Source: CBDIDH01 sp965277595
GTDB taxonomy: Bacteria; Planctomycetota; Planctomycetia; Isosphaerales; Isosphaeraceae
NCBI GenBank assembly: GCA_965277595.1
Contig: CBDIDH010000002.1
Location: 1,798,001-1,862,000, forward strand
Length of the DNA stretch: 64,000 bases
Reading direction: 5' to 3'
The translations under genes were made by a program, and so were the position numbers. The notes beneath the pieces were generated by a model. It was not told where the DNA came from, did no database searches, and worked only from the letters and a program-made list of their open reading frames with translations. Below are positions 22,022-29,992 of the stretch, in pieces. Position 1 is the first letter of the stretch. Each line of letters begins with the position of its first letter.

Positions 22022-22615
22022 ATGGCGGCGGTGTCTTTCTTGATAGAACCGAACACGCTTGAGGCGGTAGCCCTGGCGGCATATAAGGACGCGGGACGTG
22101 AGCACCTGAAAGGCGTCCATCTCTCGCGAGACCCGAGCGACGACAAAGCCGTCCAGTATCAGGCGACCAACGGGCATTTCATCCTTCAAGCATGGCGGCG
22201 CGGTGCGGTCGATGATCAGCCCGTGCAGGAGTTGGACGCCATCCTTCCGATCGATCTGGTCAAGGAGATCGTCTCCTGCAAGAAGGGGCGGAAACCTCTG
22301 ATCGCGACCGTCGGCGAAGGAAATATCCATGTCACTTGCGGCGATGAGGCCGTGGCGGGCGCAAGGCTGATCGACCGACCGTTCCCCGACATTGAGCGGG
22401 TAAAGCCCAAACTCCGTCTCAACCGGAAAATCCCGGTCGAAGTCGGGTTCAACCTCGAATACGTGGGGACCATCGCCAAGGCAATCAAGCTGCATACCGG
22501 CTCCAAGTTTCCCCACGCCGCGATGATGCTGAATGACGACGTTGAGGGCGCGAGCATGTTTCGCGCGAGGGACTTCCTCGCCATCCTGATGCCGGTGCGG
22601 CTCAGCTCGCTATGA
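22022..22615 (+). CDS. Sliding clamp-like (DnaN-related) protein
   Basis: 197 aa from ATG 22022. The C-terminus 'RARDFLAILMPVRLSSL' matches the DnaN ending ('YVLMPMRL'), and 'RPFPDIERVKPKLRLN', 'VGFNLEYVGTIAKAIKL' and 'HFILQAWRRGAVDDQPVQELDAILP' fit the clamp domain pattern. It is about half of a bacterial beta clamp (366 aa), so either a two-domain trimer-type clamp or a decoy or clamp-like regulator. Coupled by ATGA to the next gene. Confidence 0.6.
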   Translation: MAAVSFLIEPNTLEAVALAAYKDAGREHLKGVHLSRDPSDDKAVQYQATNGHFILQAWRRGAVDDQPVQELDAILPIDLVKEIVSCKKGRKPLIATVGEGNIHVTCGDEAVAGARLIDRPFPDIERVKPKLRLNRKIPVEVGFNLEYVGTIAKAIKLHTGSKFPHAAMMLNDDVEGASMFRARDFLAILMPVRLSSL

Positions 22616-22830
22616 CCCCCGATGCTTTCCGCTCCCTCTGCATCGAACTCTTCGGCAACCGCGGCTGGCAGGTCGGATGCGCACGCTTCCTGAAGCGTGA
22701 CGACGGCACCCACGTCAACGTCCGCACGGTTCGGCGGTGGTCGTCGGGGAAGATCGCCGTGCCGATTGCGGTCGAGATGCTCCTGAAGGCGGAGTTGGCA
22801 CGGCGTGTCGGAGCCGGTAGCCCGCGATGA
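22612..22830 (+). CDS. Small HTH-like protein, related to 48213-48422
   Basis: 72 aa. 'FRSLCIELFGNRGWQVGCARFLKRDDGTHVNVRTVRRWSSGKIAVP' has an HTH whose recognition helix is probably 'VNVRTVRRWSSGK'. The leftward protein at 48213 has the same layout ('FITIGKRLFG...GWQAEMHRQTGCPLRTIQAWVKGK'). Probable DNA-binding regulator. Confidence 0.6.
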   Translation: MTPDAFRSLCIELFGNRGWQVGCARFLKRDDGTHVNVRTVRRWSSGKIAVPIAVEMLLKAELARRVGAGSPR

Positions 22831-22918
22831 CCGTTCGCTCGACTTCTCCCCGGTATCGAGCCGCGTCAGGCGTCCAGAGTGGGGATACTGCATCAGCCGT
22901 CGGGGTGATCAACCTGCC

Positions 22919-22949
22919 AGTGCCGTTTCCCTTCGGGAGCCTCGGCACT
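22919..22949. other. Nested hairpin in a 199-nt non-coding gap
   Basis: AGTGCCG (22919-22925) pairs with CGGCACT (22943-22949) and encloses TCCC-TTC-GGGA (22928-22938). The surrounding gap 22831-23029 has no ORF I can support; a 5' leader structure for the gene at 23030 is possible. Confidence 0.45.
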
Positions 22950-23029
22950 TCGGTTGACAACCCCGCCTATGGCTGCCGCGGACGATCCCCACGGACGCAA
23001 TGAAGCGGCCCGCAACAAGGAGAAGTTTT

Positions 23030-23224
23030 ATGACCGAGCAGCCCATCGCCATCATCCACCAGACCACCACCGTGTCCATGACCTTCGTGGAGAAGCCGAC
23101 CGACAGCCAGCGTCAGCAGCTCAAGGACACCGGTTTTCGCTATGATAACGGCAAGTGGTACAAGTCGGCCACGCAGGGCCAGCACGCCGACGCGGAGATG
23201 GTCGGTCAGATCCTCGCCGCGTAA
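23030..23224 (+). CDS. Hypothetical small protein
   Basis: 64 aa from ATG 23030, with AAGGAGAAG upstream. 'TVSMTFVEKPTDSQRQQLKDTGFRYDNGKWYKSAT' resembles the small 'GFRYD..GKWYK' domains that occur in phage and plasmid DNA-metabolism proteins. No function assigned. A terminator hairpin follows 6 nt after its stop. Confidence 0.65.
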   Translation: MTEQPIAIIHQTTTVSMTFVEKPTDSQRQQLKDTGFRYDNGKWYKSATQGQHADAEMVGQILAA

Positions 23225-23230
23225 CGACCC

Positions 23231-23257
23231 GGGGCCGGTGATGAGCCGGCCCCGTTT
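23231..23257 (+). terminator. Stop-proximal hairpin terminator
   Basis: GGGGCCGG (23231-23238) and CCGGCCCC (23246-23253) form a perfect 8-bp stem followed by GTTTTC. It starts 6 nt after the stop codon. First of a repeated class of hairpins in this genome. Confidence 0.75.
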
Positions 23258-23292
23258 TCATTCCTAACTCTCACGAAAGGAACACCTGCAGA

Positions 23293-24012
23293 ATGGACTC
23301 GATCATCGCACGAATCAACAAATTACTCGCCCTGGGCGAACGCGGAGGAACCGAGGCAGAAGCGAACGCCGCCATGTCGAAGGTTCATGAACTGCTCGCC
23401 AAGCACAACCTGAGCATGGATGACGTGAAAGACTCGCCCATCGCCGAGGAGGATTATACCCAGGACGAGAGCGATGCCGCAGCCCGGCAGCCTTGGCAGG
23501 GTATCATCTGGACCGCCGTCGCAAAGCTGTATTTTTGCAAGCATCTGACGAAAACTGGCCCGAAGGGCACGCAGCACCTTGTCATCGGCAAGCCCTCGAA
23601 TATCGCCGTGGTGAAATACGTCGCGGCTTACATCGTTCGGACAGGCGAAGAGCTTGCCCGGCACGCGGCGGCCGACGCCGAATCGAAACAGACCTTCCGT
23701 AATTCGTTCAAGAAGGGATTCGCCTTTCGCGTCTATGCCCGGGTCGAAGATGAGATCAGGGCCGCAAAGACCGGAAAGATGACTGACAGCGCCACCGGCA
23801 CCGCGCTGATCCTGTCTCCGCTCTATGACAAGAGCGGACGGGAGATCGACCGGTTCCTGGTGAATCACAGCATGAAGGTAAAGCGATCTACTTGCAGCAT
23901 GTCCGTCAGCGATCGAAGCGGCTATGCCGCGGGCCGTGCAGCGGGCGATTCCGTCTCGCTCCGCAGCAATGGCGTCGGTGGCAAGGCGACCCTTGCCATA
24001 GGCCGGAGATAA
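23293..24012 (+). CDS. DUF2786-family protein
   Basis: 239 aa, ATG 23293. Residues 1-45 ('SIIARINKLLALGERGGTEAEANAAMSKVHELLAKHNLSMDDV') are a textbook DUF2786 domain. The following domain ('IIWTAVAKLYFCKHL', 'AAYIVRTGEELARHAA', 'FKKGFAFRVYARVEDEI', 'GYAAGRAAGDSVSL') is the usual partner domain of the family. Function unknown; common in phages and plasmids. Followed by a hairpin before the second ParB gene. Confidence 0.85.
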   Translation: MDSIIARINKLLALGERGGTEAEANAAMSKVHELLAKHNLSMDDVKDSPIAEEDYTQDESDAAARQPWQGIIWTAVAKLYFCKHLTKTGPKGTQHLVIGKPSNIAVVKYVAAYIVRTGEELARHAAADAESKQTFRNSFKKGFAFRVYARVEDEIRAAKTGKMTDSATGTALILSPLYDKSGREIDRFLVNHSMKVKRSTCSMSVSDRSGYAAGRAAGDSVSLRSNGVGGKATLAIGRR

Positions 24013-24030
24013 TGCCGCATAACGAAGAAA

Positions 24031-24060
24031 GGGCCGGGTGTGCAGCCCGGCCCCATTTAT
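24031..24060 (+). terminator. GC-rich hairpin, possible weak terminator
   Basis: GGGCCGGG (24031-24038) and CCCGGCCC (24046-24053) form a perfect 8-bp stem, followed by CATTTAT. It begins 18 nt after the stop of the DUF2786 gene and precedes the ParB ribosome site. Confidence 0.6.
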
Positions 24061-24082
24061 AACCGCTAAAGGAGTAGCGACT

Positions 24083-26005
24083 ATGACCAACCAATACATC
24101 GAACTGAACAAGCTCGTCAAATCCCCCCTCAACGTCCGCAAGACGGCTTCAAAGGCCGCCGACAAGGAGCTGAAAGCCTCCATCCTCTCCCATGGCCTGA
24201 TGCAGAACCTCGTCGTCACCGACGCGAGGGACGGCACCTACCAGGTCATCGCCGGGGCTCGGCGCCTCGCCGCCATGCAGGAGTTGATCGAGAAGAAAAA
24301 GCTGCCCGCGGACCACTCCGTTCCCTGCCAGGTCGTCACCGAGGAGCGAGCCGCCGAGATGAGCCTCGCCGAGAATACCGTCCGGCAGGCCATGCACCCG
24401 ATGGACGAGTTCGAGGCGTTCTCCGGGCTTGCCGAGCAGGGCGAGAAGCCGGAGCAGATCGCCAAGCGGTTCGGCGTCACCGCCAAGCACGTCCACCAGC
24501 GTCTGCGCCTCGGCAGGATCGCCCCGGAAATCCGCCAGGCCTACCGCGACGAGAAGCTTTCCCTCGACGCCCTCATGGCTTACGCCCTGACCGACGACCA
24601 GACCCGGCAGCTTCGCGTCTTCGAGTCGCTGAAGGGCTGGCAGGCCGGCGAGGACCATCACATCCGCCGCGCCCTGACCGACCAGATGATCCGCGATACC
24701 GACAAACTGGCGAAGTTCGTGGGCCTCGATGCCTACAAGGGCGCCGGAGGCACGGTGAAGGAGGACTTGTTCGGGGAAGATGTCTATCTCGAAGATGCCG
24801 AGCTGGTCAACCAGTTGGCGGGCGAGAAGCTGGAGGCGGAGGCCCAGGCCGTGCGTGCCGAGGGATGGGGCTGGGTCGAGGTCGCCGTGGAACGCGAATA
24901 TCGGTTCACCAGTCAATGCGGCCGCATCCGACCGGTTTCGGTGGATGCGCCTCAGGAGTTGTCGGACCGGAAGAACATCCTGGAGACGAAGCTGGAAGTT
25001 CTTCGCGAGGAGATCGATGCGGTGGATGACGAGGAGGTGGGCCTTGAGGCTTTGCAAAAGCAAGAATCCGAGATGGAGAGAGAAATCGAGGAGATCGAGG
25101 AGAAACTCGCCTCCTTCACAGCCTTCGACCCCGAGCAGATGAAGTCCGCCGGTTGCTACCTCACCATCGGCTATGACGGCAAGCTCGAGATCGATAAGGG
25201 CCTCGTGAAGCCCGAGGACAAAAAGGCGGCGACGAAGTCCATGACGGGCGATTCCGGCGAGCAGGAGGAAGCCGACGAGCCGAAAGCCAGAATGTCCGAG
25301 CCGCTAAAACGCGACCTCGAAGCCTATCGCCTGCAAGCGGCTCAGGCAGAGATCGCCATGAACCCGGAAATCGCGTTCGACCTGCTCGTGTTCAATGTCG
25401 CTTGCGGAGTGCTGGATCACGTCTCGCCGTCAGACGGGCCGGACGTTCACTTCCGCCAGAGCTACCCGAGGCCCAGCGTGGAGAGCGAAACGCCTGCCTC
25501 ACGGCGGATGGAAGCGCTTCGCGGCGGGTTGACCGTAACGTGGCTGGAACCTGACGGCGAAGCGGCAAAGTTCGGAAGGTTCCGTTTGTTGCCCGCCGTC
25601 GATAAGCACCGGCTGCTGGCTTACTGCACGGCCCTGACGCTCAAACCCAAGCTCGCCGCCGCAGGCCGCGAGCCGACCGCCTACGATGTCGCCCTGGAAC
25701 AGATCGGCGCGAACGTGGCCGAATATTGGCGTCCGACGAAGGACAATTACCTGAGCCGGATCACCAGGGACCAGTTGCGGGAGATCGGACAGGAACTTTT
25801 CGAGGGGGATTTCGCCGTCCACTATGGCAAATCGAAGAAGGGTGAGCTGGTGGAGTTGCTCGACAAGGGCTTCGCCAATCCCGACAAGGCGCTCGACCCG
25901 GACAAGGTTCGCCGCATTGCCGCCTGGCTCCCCGACGGCATGGCGTTCTCGGCGATGCCCGAATCGGCCCCGGCCAAGGCCAAGAAGGGCAAGAAAGCCG
26001 CATAG
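24083..26005 (+). CDS. ParB/RepB/Spo0J-family protein, large plasmid type
   Basis: 640 aa from ATG 24083 with AAAGGAG upstream (an in-frame ATG at 24038 lies within the hairpin). N-terminal ParB domain: 'SPLNVRKT', 'ASILSHGLMQNLVV', 'VIAGARRLAAMQ' and 'AENTVRQAMHPMDEFEAF'. HTH 'QIAKRFGVTAKHVHQRLRLG' near 130-150. The middle is a Glu-rich coiled coil (about 290-370), and a C-terminal domain follows. Proteins of this length and plan are typical of large plasmids and some phages, where nuclease or partition roles are proposed. No ParA is adjacent, so partition is unproven. Confidence 0.88.
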   Translation: MTNQYIELNKLVKSPLNVRKTASKAADKELKASILSHGLMQNLVVTDARDGTYQVIAGARRLAAMQELIEKKKLPADHSVPCQVVTEERAAEMSLAENTVRQAMHPMDEFEAFSGLAEQGEKPEQIAKRFGVTAKHVHQRLRLGRIAPEIRQAYRDEKLSLDALMAYALTDDQTRQLRVFESLKGWQAGEDHHIRRALTDQMIRDTDKLAKFVGLDAYKGAGGTVKEDLFGEDVYLEDAELVNQLAGEKLEAEAQAVRAEGWGWVEVAVEREYRFTSQCGRIRPVSVDAPQELSDRKNILETKLEVLREEIDAVDDEEVGLEALQKQESEMEREIEEIEEKLASFTAFDPEQMKSAGCYLTIGYDGKLEIDKGLVKPEDKKAATKSMTGDSGEQEEADEPKARMSEPLKRDLEAYRLQAAQAEIAMNPEIAFDLLVFNVACGVLDHVSPSDGPDVHFRQSYPRPSVESETPASRRMEALRGGLTVTWLEPDGEAAKFGRFRLLPAVDKHRLLAYCTALTLKPKLAAAGREPTAYDVALEQIGANVAEYWRPTKDNYLSRITRDQLREIGQELFEGDFAVHYGKSKKGELVELLDKGFANPDKALDPDKVRRIAAWLPDGMAFSAMPESAPAKAKKGKKAA

Positions 26006-26010
26006 CAACC

Positions 26011-26032
26011 GGGGCGGGTTCCAGCCCGCCCC
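26011..26032 (+). terminator. Stop-proximal GC hairpin
   Basis: GGGGCGGG (26011-26018), loop TTCCAG, CCCGCCCC (26025-26032). It starts 5 nt after the ParB stop and is followed by TACCGCC rather than a U-tract, so termination is uncertain. Confidence 0.55.
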
Positions 26033-26053
26033 TACCGCCTCAGGAGGATTCAA

Positions 26054-26356
26054 ATGAAGACCAAACTCAACGATCTTAACGACCATCTTTTCGCGCAGCT
26101 CGAACGGCTGAGTGATAAAAGTCTGGATCAGGAGGAGCTGGACAAGGAAGTCCAGCGAACCAACTCAATCGTCAGCGTCAGCGAGCAGATCATCAACAAT
26201 GCTCAAATCTCTTTGAATGCCGCCGAGCTGGTGGCGAAGCACGGCTGCGGAAATTGGGAGGCGATGTTGCCGAATTTGGAAGGAAAGCCCAGTCCGCCGA
26301 TGCTGGAAAACAAGGTGAAGCCGCCGCAGGGCGTGCCCGATTACAGGGGCAAGTAG
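26054..26356 (+). CDS. Conserved phage hypothetical protein
   Basis: 100 aa, ATG 26054 with CAGGAGGATT upstream. 'KTKLNDLNDHLFAQLERLSDKSLDQEELDKEVQRTNSIVSVSEQIINNAQISLNAAELVAKHG' is a helical pattern recurrent in Enterobacteria and Pseudomonas phages next to HNH genes, as here. Function unknown. Confidence 0.7.
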   Translation: MKTKLNDLNDHLFAQLERLSDKSLDQEELDKEVQRTNSIVSVSEQIINNAQISLNAAELVAKHGCGNWEAMLPNLEGKPSPPMLENKVKPPQGVPDYRGK

Positions 26357-26358
26357 CC

Positions 26359-27042
26359 ATGTCAAAAAAGACTTGCATTAGCTATTCGGAAGCCGAGCTT
26401 GCCTGGATAAAGCGGAACCGCACGCTGCCCCGCAGCGAGGCGCATAAGCGGTTCTGCGCGAAATTCGGGCGGGACGATGTGAGCCTGGATAACTACAAGG
26501 CGTTATGCAAGCGGAACGGCTGGCTAACGGGCCGCGACGGGCGGATCGAGAAAGGCGCGACCTCCTGGAACAAGGGAAGGAAGTGCCCGGACGGCGAGGG
26601 CGGCAGGCATCCGAACGCGCGCAGGACGCAGTTCAAGCCGGGCGTGCGTCGGGGCGTTGCAACCAGGCTCTACAAGCCTATCGGAACCGAGCGGCTGAGC
26701 AAGGAAGGCTACCTGGAGCGCAAGATCAACGATGGCATGCCGCTGCAATCGCGCTGGCGTGCGGTCCACCTGATTCGCTGGGAAGAAAGGAACGGCAAGC
26801 TGCCGAAGGGCCATTGCCTGAAATGCCTGAACGACGACCGGCTGAACACCGAACCCGACAACTGGGCGGCGATACCGAGGGGGGCGCTTCCCTTCCTTAA
26901 TGGCCATCGGGGTTACAACTACAAAGAGATGCCCGAGGCGTTGAAGCCGTCGGTATTGGCCCTGGCTAAAGTCAAGTACGCCAAGTCGAAGGCAGCGAAG
27001 AAGGGCAAGCCGGTGAGCCGTGTGGGTGGCGGGCCGTCGTGA
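26359..27042 (+). CDS. HNH endonuclease
   Basis: 227 aa from ATG 26359. The HNH core is 'AVHLIRWEERNGKLPKGHCLKCLNDDRLNTEPDNW' (about 135-172): H of 'VHLIRW', N/H region 'GHCLKCLNDD' and 'DNW'. The N-terminal region carries a DNA-binding-like helix pair ('YSEAELAWIKRNRTLPRSEAHKRFCAKFG'). Often a homing or processing nuclease in phages. Adjacent to the small helical protein at 26054, an arrangement common in phages. The C-terminus is basic. Confidence 0.85.
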   Translation: MSKKTCISYSEAELAWIKRNRTLPRSEAHKRFCAKFGRDDVSLDNYKALCKRNGWLTGRDGRIEKGATSWNKGRKCPDGEGGRHPNARRTQFKPGVRRGVATRLYKPIGTERLSKEGYLERKINDGMPLQSRWRAVHLIRWEERNGKLPKGHCLKCLNDDRLNTEPDNWAAIPRGALPFLNGHRGYNYKEMPEALKPSVLALAKVKYAKSKAAKKGKPVSRVGGGPS

Positions 27043-27272
27043 CTGCCGACGACGACGATGATCTGGCCGCCTTCCTCCGCGGGTTCCACAGCCAGGCTTT
27101 GGTCGCCTACATGACCGTCGCCGCCGAAACCGACCAGTGGCCGCCCGATTCGGAAACCGTCCGGCAGCGGGCGTACGATCTGTACGAGAGGGAACTCCGA
27201 ACCGAAATTACTGAACAGCCTCAACCGCCTCAACCGCCTTACTTCGAGACGCCGCCATCTGCCTCAGGATGA
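27039..27272 (+). CDS. Hypothetical protein with tail derived from antisense of tetA-like gene
   Basis: 77 aa, GTG start in a GTGA overlap. Residues 1-56 ('DDDDDLAAFLRGFHSQALVAYMTVAAETDQWPPDSETVRQRAYDLYERELR' in parts) look native. The last ~22 ('TEQPQPPQPPYFETPPSASG') are encoded by bases that are also the 3' end of the opposite-strand efflux gene, so the original C-terminus was probably replaced at an insertion junction near 27208. Confidence 0.5.
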   Translation: MTADDDDDLAAFLRGFHSQALVAYMTVAAETDQWPPDSETVRQRAYDLYERELRTEITEQPQPPQPPYFETPPSASG

Positions 27273-28416
27273 CCGGGACGCAGAGCACGTAAAGGCCGGC
27301 ACCCACGAACCAGACGAGACCCGGAGCCGAGGCGGGGGACACCTGATAGATGCTCGTGGCGGCAATCGGCCCGATCACCTCGGTCAGGCTCGTAAGGCTG
27401 ACCAGCGTCCCCTGAAGCTCGCCCTGGTGTTCCTCGTTCACCTGCCGGGATAACAAAGCCTGGAACGCCGGCAGGGCGATCCCGCCGGCGGTGAACAGGA
27501 ACATGATCGCGAAGACCATCCATCCCTTCGTGATCAGGCCCATCGCGACGAACGCGGAGCAGTCGCAGGCGACCCCGAGCAGGATCGCCCCCCGCTCGCC
27601 GAAGCGGCGGGTCGTCGGCTCGGTGAAGAAGGCCTGGGCGATCGCGTGGAGGATGCCGAACGCGGCGAAGGTCAAGCCCACCATCCAGACGTCCCAGCCG
27701 AACCGGTCCTCCCCGTTGATGATCCACAGCGACCCCGGAATCTGGCCGATCAGGTTGACCAGGAAGTAGATCAGCAGAAGCGGCAAAAGCGTGCGGTTGT
27801 TGCGGATCGACAGCAGCGAGGCGACGAAGCTACGCCCCTTCTCCTCCGGCTCGGACTCCCGCTTGTGCGACTCGGACAGGACGAATATTCCCATCAGGAG
27901 ATTCAGTGCGCTGAACCCGGCGGCGAGGAGGAACGGGTAGCGGGGCGACAGGCTGCCTGCCAGGCCACCCAGTAGCGGGCCGGCGACGAAGCCGAGGCCG
28001 AAGCAGGCATTCATGTAGCCGAACCGCCTGGCCCTTTCGTCGGGCCCTGAGATGTCGGCGATGTAGGCGGTAGCCACCGCCAGGTTGGCCCCGGTCATCC
28101 CGGCGAGCGCACGCCCGACGTAGAGAATCGGCAGGAGCGGCGAGAGTCCCATGGTCAGGTAATCGACCGTCGCCACGCCGAGCGAGACCAGGAGGACGGG
28201 CCTGCGGCCGAAACGATCGCTCAGGCGACCGAGCACGGGCGAGAACAGGAACTGCATGAAGGGATAGATCGCCATGAAGTAGCCGAAGCGGCCGGCGATC
28301 CGCGTCTCGTGCGACAACTCGCGGAGCAGAGTTGGGATGACGGGAAGTGCTAGGCCGATGCCGACGGCGTCCAGAATGACCGTCGCCAGGATGACGATGA
28401 GGGCTCGATTGGCCAA
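27208..28416 (-). CDS. tetA-like: Tet(A)-class MFS tetracycline efflux-like transporter
   Basis: 402 aa, near the 394-401 aa of Tet(A)-group pumps. The colinear match by eye is strong: 'RALIVILATVILDAVGIGLALPV', 'GRLSDRFGRRPVLLVSLG' (the conserved loop 2-3 MFS motif A with GRLSDRFGRR), 'YIADISGPDERARRFGYMNACFG' (motif after TM4), 'FVAGPLLGGLAG' (motif C/antiporter), 'LSESHKRESEP', 'GEDRFGWD', 'AFGILHAIAQA' and 'ALLSRQVNEEHQGELQGTL'. About 12 spans. Inner-membrane proton/drug antiporter; whether it exports tetracycline is unknown. No TetR is adjacent. It runs opposite to its neighbours and sits beside a decayed region, so it looks like recent cargo. Confidence 0.92.
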   Translation of the reverse strand: MANRALIVILATVILDAVGIGLALPVIPTLLRELSHETRIAGRFGYFMAIYPFMQFLFSPVLGRLSDRFGRRPVLLVSLGVATVDYLTMGLSPLLPILYVGRALAGMTGANLAVATAYIADISGPDERARRFGYMNACFGLGFVAGPLLGGLAGSLSPRYPFLLAAGFSALNLLMGIFVLSESHKRESEPEEKGRSFVASLLSIRNNRTLLPLLLIYFLVNLIGQIPGSLWIINGEDRFGWDVWMVGLTFAAFGILHAIAQAFFTEPTTRRFGERGAILLGVACDCSAFVAMGLITKGWMVFAIMFLFTAGGIALPAFQALLSRQVNEEHQGELQGTLVSLTSLTEVIGPIAATSIYQVSPASAPGLVWFVGAGLYVLCVPVILRQMAASRSKAVEAVEAVQ

Positions 28417-29160
28417 GGTGCGAATCCATCAAGGGGCGAGGTGGGTAATGGGCCGAATCCATTTCGGCTATGGCCCCAGGGCCGGACACAAGCTGTTCAT
28501 TTTAGGTTCAGGACAGACTTCGTGCGATCCCCTTCGGGTCGCCACCTGCGCGGCTCGCTGGACGCTCGGCCCCTTCGGGTCTGAACCGCTCCGCCGGCTA
28601 TCGCGAATCAGGCTCACTGCCTCCGTTCAGGATACTTGAACCCCTTCACGTCGATCCGGGCGCCGTGGCCCTTCGCGTGGATGATGATCGCAGAATGACG
28701 TTGAAATCGAGATCGACCTTGGGCGGGTCAGCCGGCGGTGGCGGGGCGAGCAGGAACGCGGCCAGGCAGATCGCGGAGAGCATGGTTCGTGCCTCTGTTG
28801 TCGGGAGGGTTGCAGGGCTGACCGGCTTGTATTGGACACGGAGCCGGTGGCGGCGTCTACGACGGAAGGGCCGTCCAGAGTTGTGAGGGCGAGGAGGGAC
28901 AGGGGCGGTTCCTTCCGGCTCGATAGCAGCCCGCTCGGAGCCTTGGACGGGCACCATGAACCCGCCGCCGGGCCGGTAAACTGCCGGCTTTGCGTTGCGA
29001 AACAGCGGCGAGGATACGGCGGACGAGCCGCCGACCTCGCCAAGGGCCGTTTCGTCCGCATCCGCCCGTTGACCGGGCGCAAGGGCTCACGTCTATGGCG
29101 GGTTCTTATGCGTGCCGTAAGGCCCGATTGGCGGCCTGTAACGAGAAGAAAGGAACTCCG
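28417..29160. other. 744-nt non-coding, decayed segment beside the efflux gene
   Basis: No intact gene is supported. Two UUCG-type hairpins lie near 28528-28546 (GCGA-t-CCC-CTTC-GGG-TCGC) and 28580-28592. On the minus strand near 28626-28781 a signal-peptide-like start 'MLSAICLAAFLLAPPPPADP' leads into a frame that breaks, while the next frame continues 'IIHAKGHGARIDVKGFKYPE' to a stop: a frameshifted remnant of an exported protein. Probably came in with the efflux gene. Confidence 0.5.
28626..28781 (-). pseudogene. Frameshifted remnant of a small exported protein
   Basis: From ATG 28781 on the minus strand, a signal peptide ('MLSAICLAAFLLAP') and Pro-rich linker run to about 28700, after which a different frame carries 'IHAKGHGARIDVKGFKYPER' to a stop near 28620. 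One frameshift would join them. The style recalls secreted planctomycete or myxobacterial proteins; the assignment is tentative. Confidence 0.35.
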
Positions 29161-29162
29161 AA

Positions 29163-29432
29163 ATGTCTTCACCCGCTCACCGACTCCGCGATGGCTGCTT
29201 ACAGGTCGTCATCTGGCGGAATACCAACACCGAGGGCAAGACCTTTTACTCGCTCACCCCTCAACGCTCGTACCGCCAGGGCGATGACACCTGGAGGGAG
29301 ACCGACAGCTTAAATGCCGACGACGCCCTGCCGATGGCCGAGCTGCTTCGCGAGGCGTACGTCTGGATTAAGAACCAGAAGCGGGCCGACGCAGCCGGCC
29401 GGAAGCAGTCCGACAATGTGACGGCGAAGTAG
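29163..29432 (+). CDS. Conserved hypothetical protein
   Basis: 89 aa, ATG 29163 with AAAGGAA upstream. 'HRLRDGCLQVVIWRNTNTEGKTFYSLTPQRSYRQGDDTWRETDSLNADDALPMAELLREAYVWI' is a widely distributed single-domain pattern (PC4-like, two-sheet layout) on plasmids, phages and chromosomes, often annotated as hypothetical. Possible single-stranded nucleic-acid binding is only inference. A hairpin begins 6 nt after its stop. Confidence 0.75.
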   Translation: MSSPAHRLRDGCLQVVIWRNTNTEGKTFYSLTPQRSYRQGDDTWRETDSLNADDALPMAELLREAYVWIKNQKRADAAGRKQSDNVTAK

Positions 29433-29438
29433 CAAACC

Positions 29439-29460
29439 GGGGCGGCCCGAGAGCCGCCCC
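29439..29460 (+). terminator. Stop-proximal GC hairpin
   Basis: GGGGCGGC (29439-29446), loop CCGAGA, GCCGCCCC (29453-29460). It starts 6 nt after the stop codon. No U-tract follows; the next gene's GGAGG is only 10 nt on. Confidence 0.55.
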
Positions 29461-29477
29461 ACAATTATGGAGGATTT

Positions 29478-29921
29478 ATGCCGACCTACAACGTTACCGC
29501 CTGGTGCGACAAACCTTACTATTGCCGGATGGAAATCGAGGCAGACGATGCCGCAGAGGCGTTGGTGCTCGCCAAGGAGCAGGTGAACGACAACGACGCC
29601 GAAGCCTGCGATAAATATTACCTCTGGGACAGGTTCCAGATATCCGACGCCGAGGACGAGCCTTTGGCAACATGGCTCGACGATGAGGCACGGCTGCGAG
29701 ATGCCGCACCGAAACTGCTGGCATCGCTCCAAGCCCTAATGCCGTATGCCCGCAACGAAGCCGAAGGACTGGAAGGCCATCGCGGCGAGGATGAGGTCGT
29801 GGACGCCGAGGCCGACAACGCGTGGAAGGCCGTCGAGGAGGCGGAGGCTTTGCTGGCCGGTTTGGCGGTAGAGTCTGCTCCGCTGGTTCGCCCTGTCGTC
29901 CCGGACAAACAAACTGATTGA
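29478..29921 (+). CDS. Hypothetical acidic protein
   Basis: 147 aa, ATG 29478 with ATGGAGGATT upstream. The N-terminal 'MPTYNVTAWCDKPYYCRMEIEADDAAEALVLAKEQV' has the beta-alpha pattern of small phage and plasmid proteins. The C-terminal half is acidic and helical ('LRDAAPKLLASLQALMPYAR', 'AWKAVEEAEALLAGL'), a segment widely shared by phage proteins ('RDAAPxLLAALxxLL'). Unknown function. Confidence 0.7.
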   Translation: MPTYNVTAWCDKPYYCRMEIEADDAAEALVLAKEQVNDNDAEACDKYYLWDRFQISDAEDEPLATWLDDEARLRDAAPKLLASLQALMPYARNEAEGLEGHRGEDEVVDAEADNAWKAVEEAEALLAGLAVESAPLVRPVVPDKQTD

Positions 29922-29992
29922 CATTACTGCCACTTGGCATAGTCTCGGGCGGCAAGGGAATTTATCTAACTACCAAGTGAAGGAGGAACGTT

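Noticed and set aside
24149..25063. 304-codon leftward ORF opposite the large ParB gene
   Set aside because: Shadow of a well-supported ParB-family gene; Leu/Gly-rich repetitive translation without motifs.
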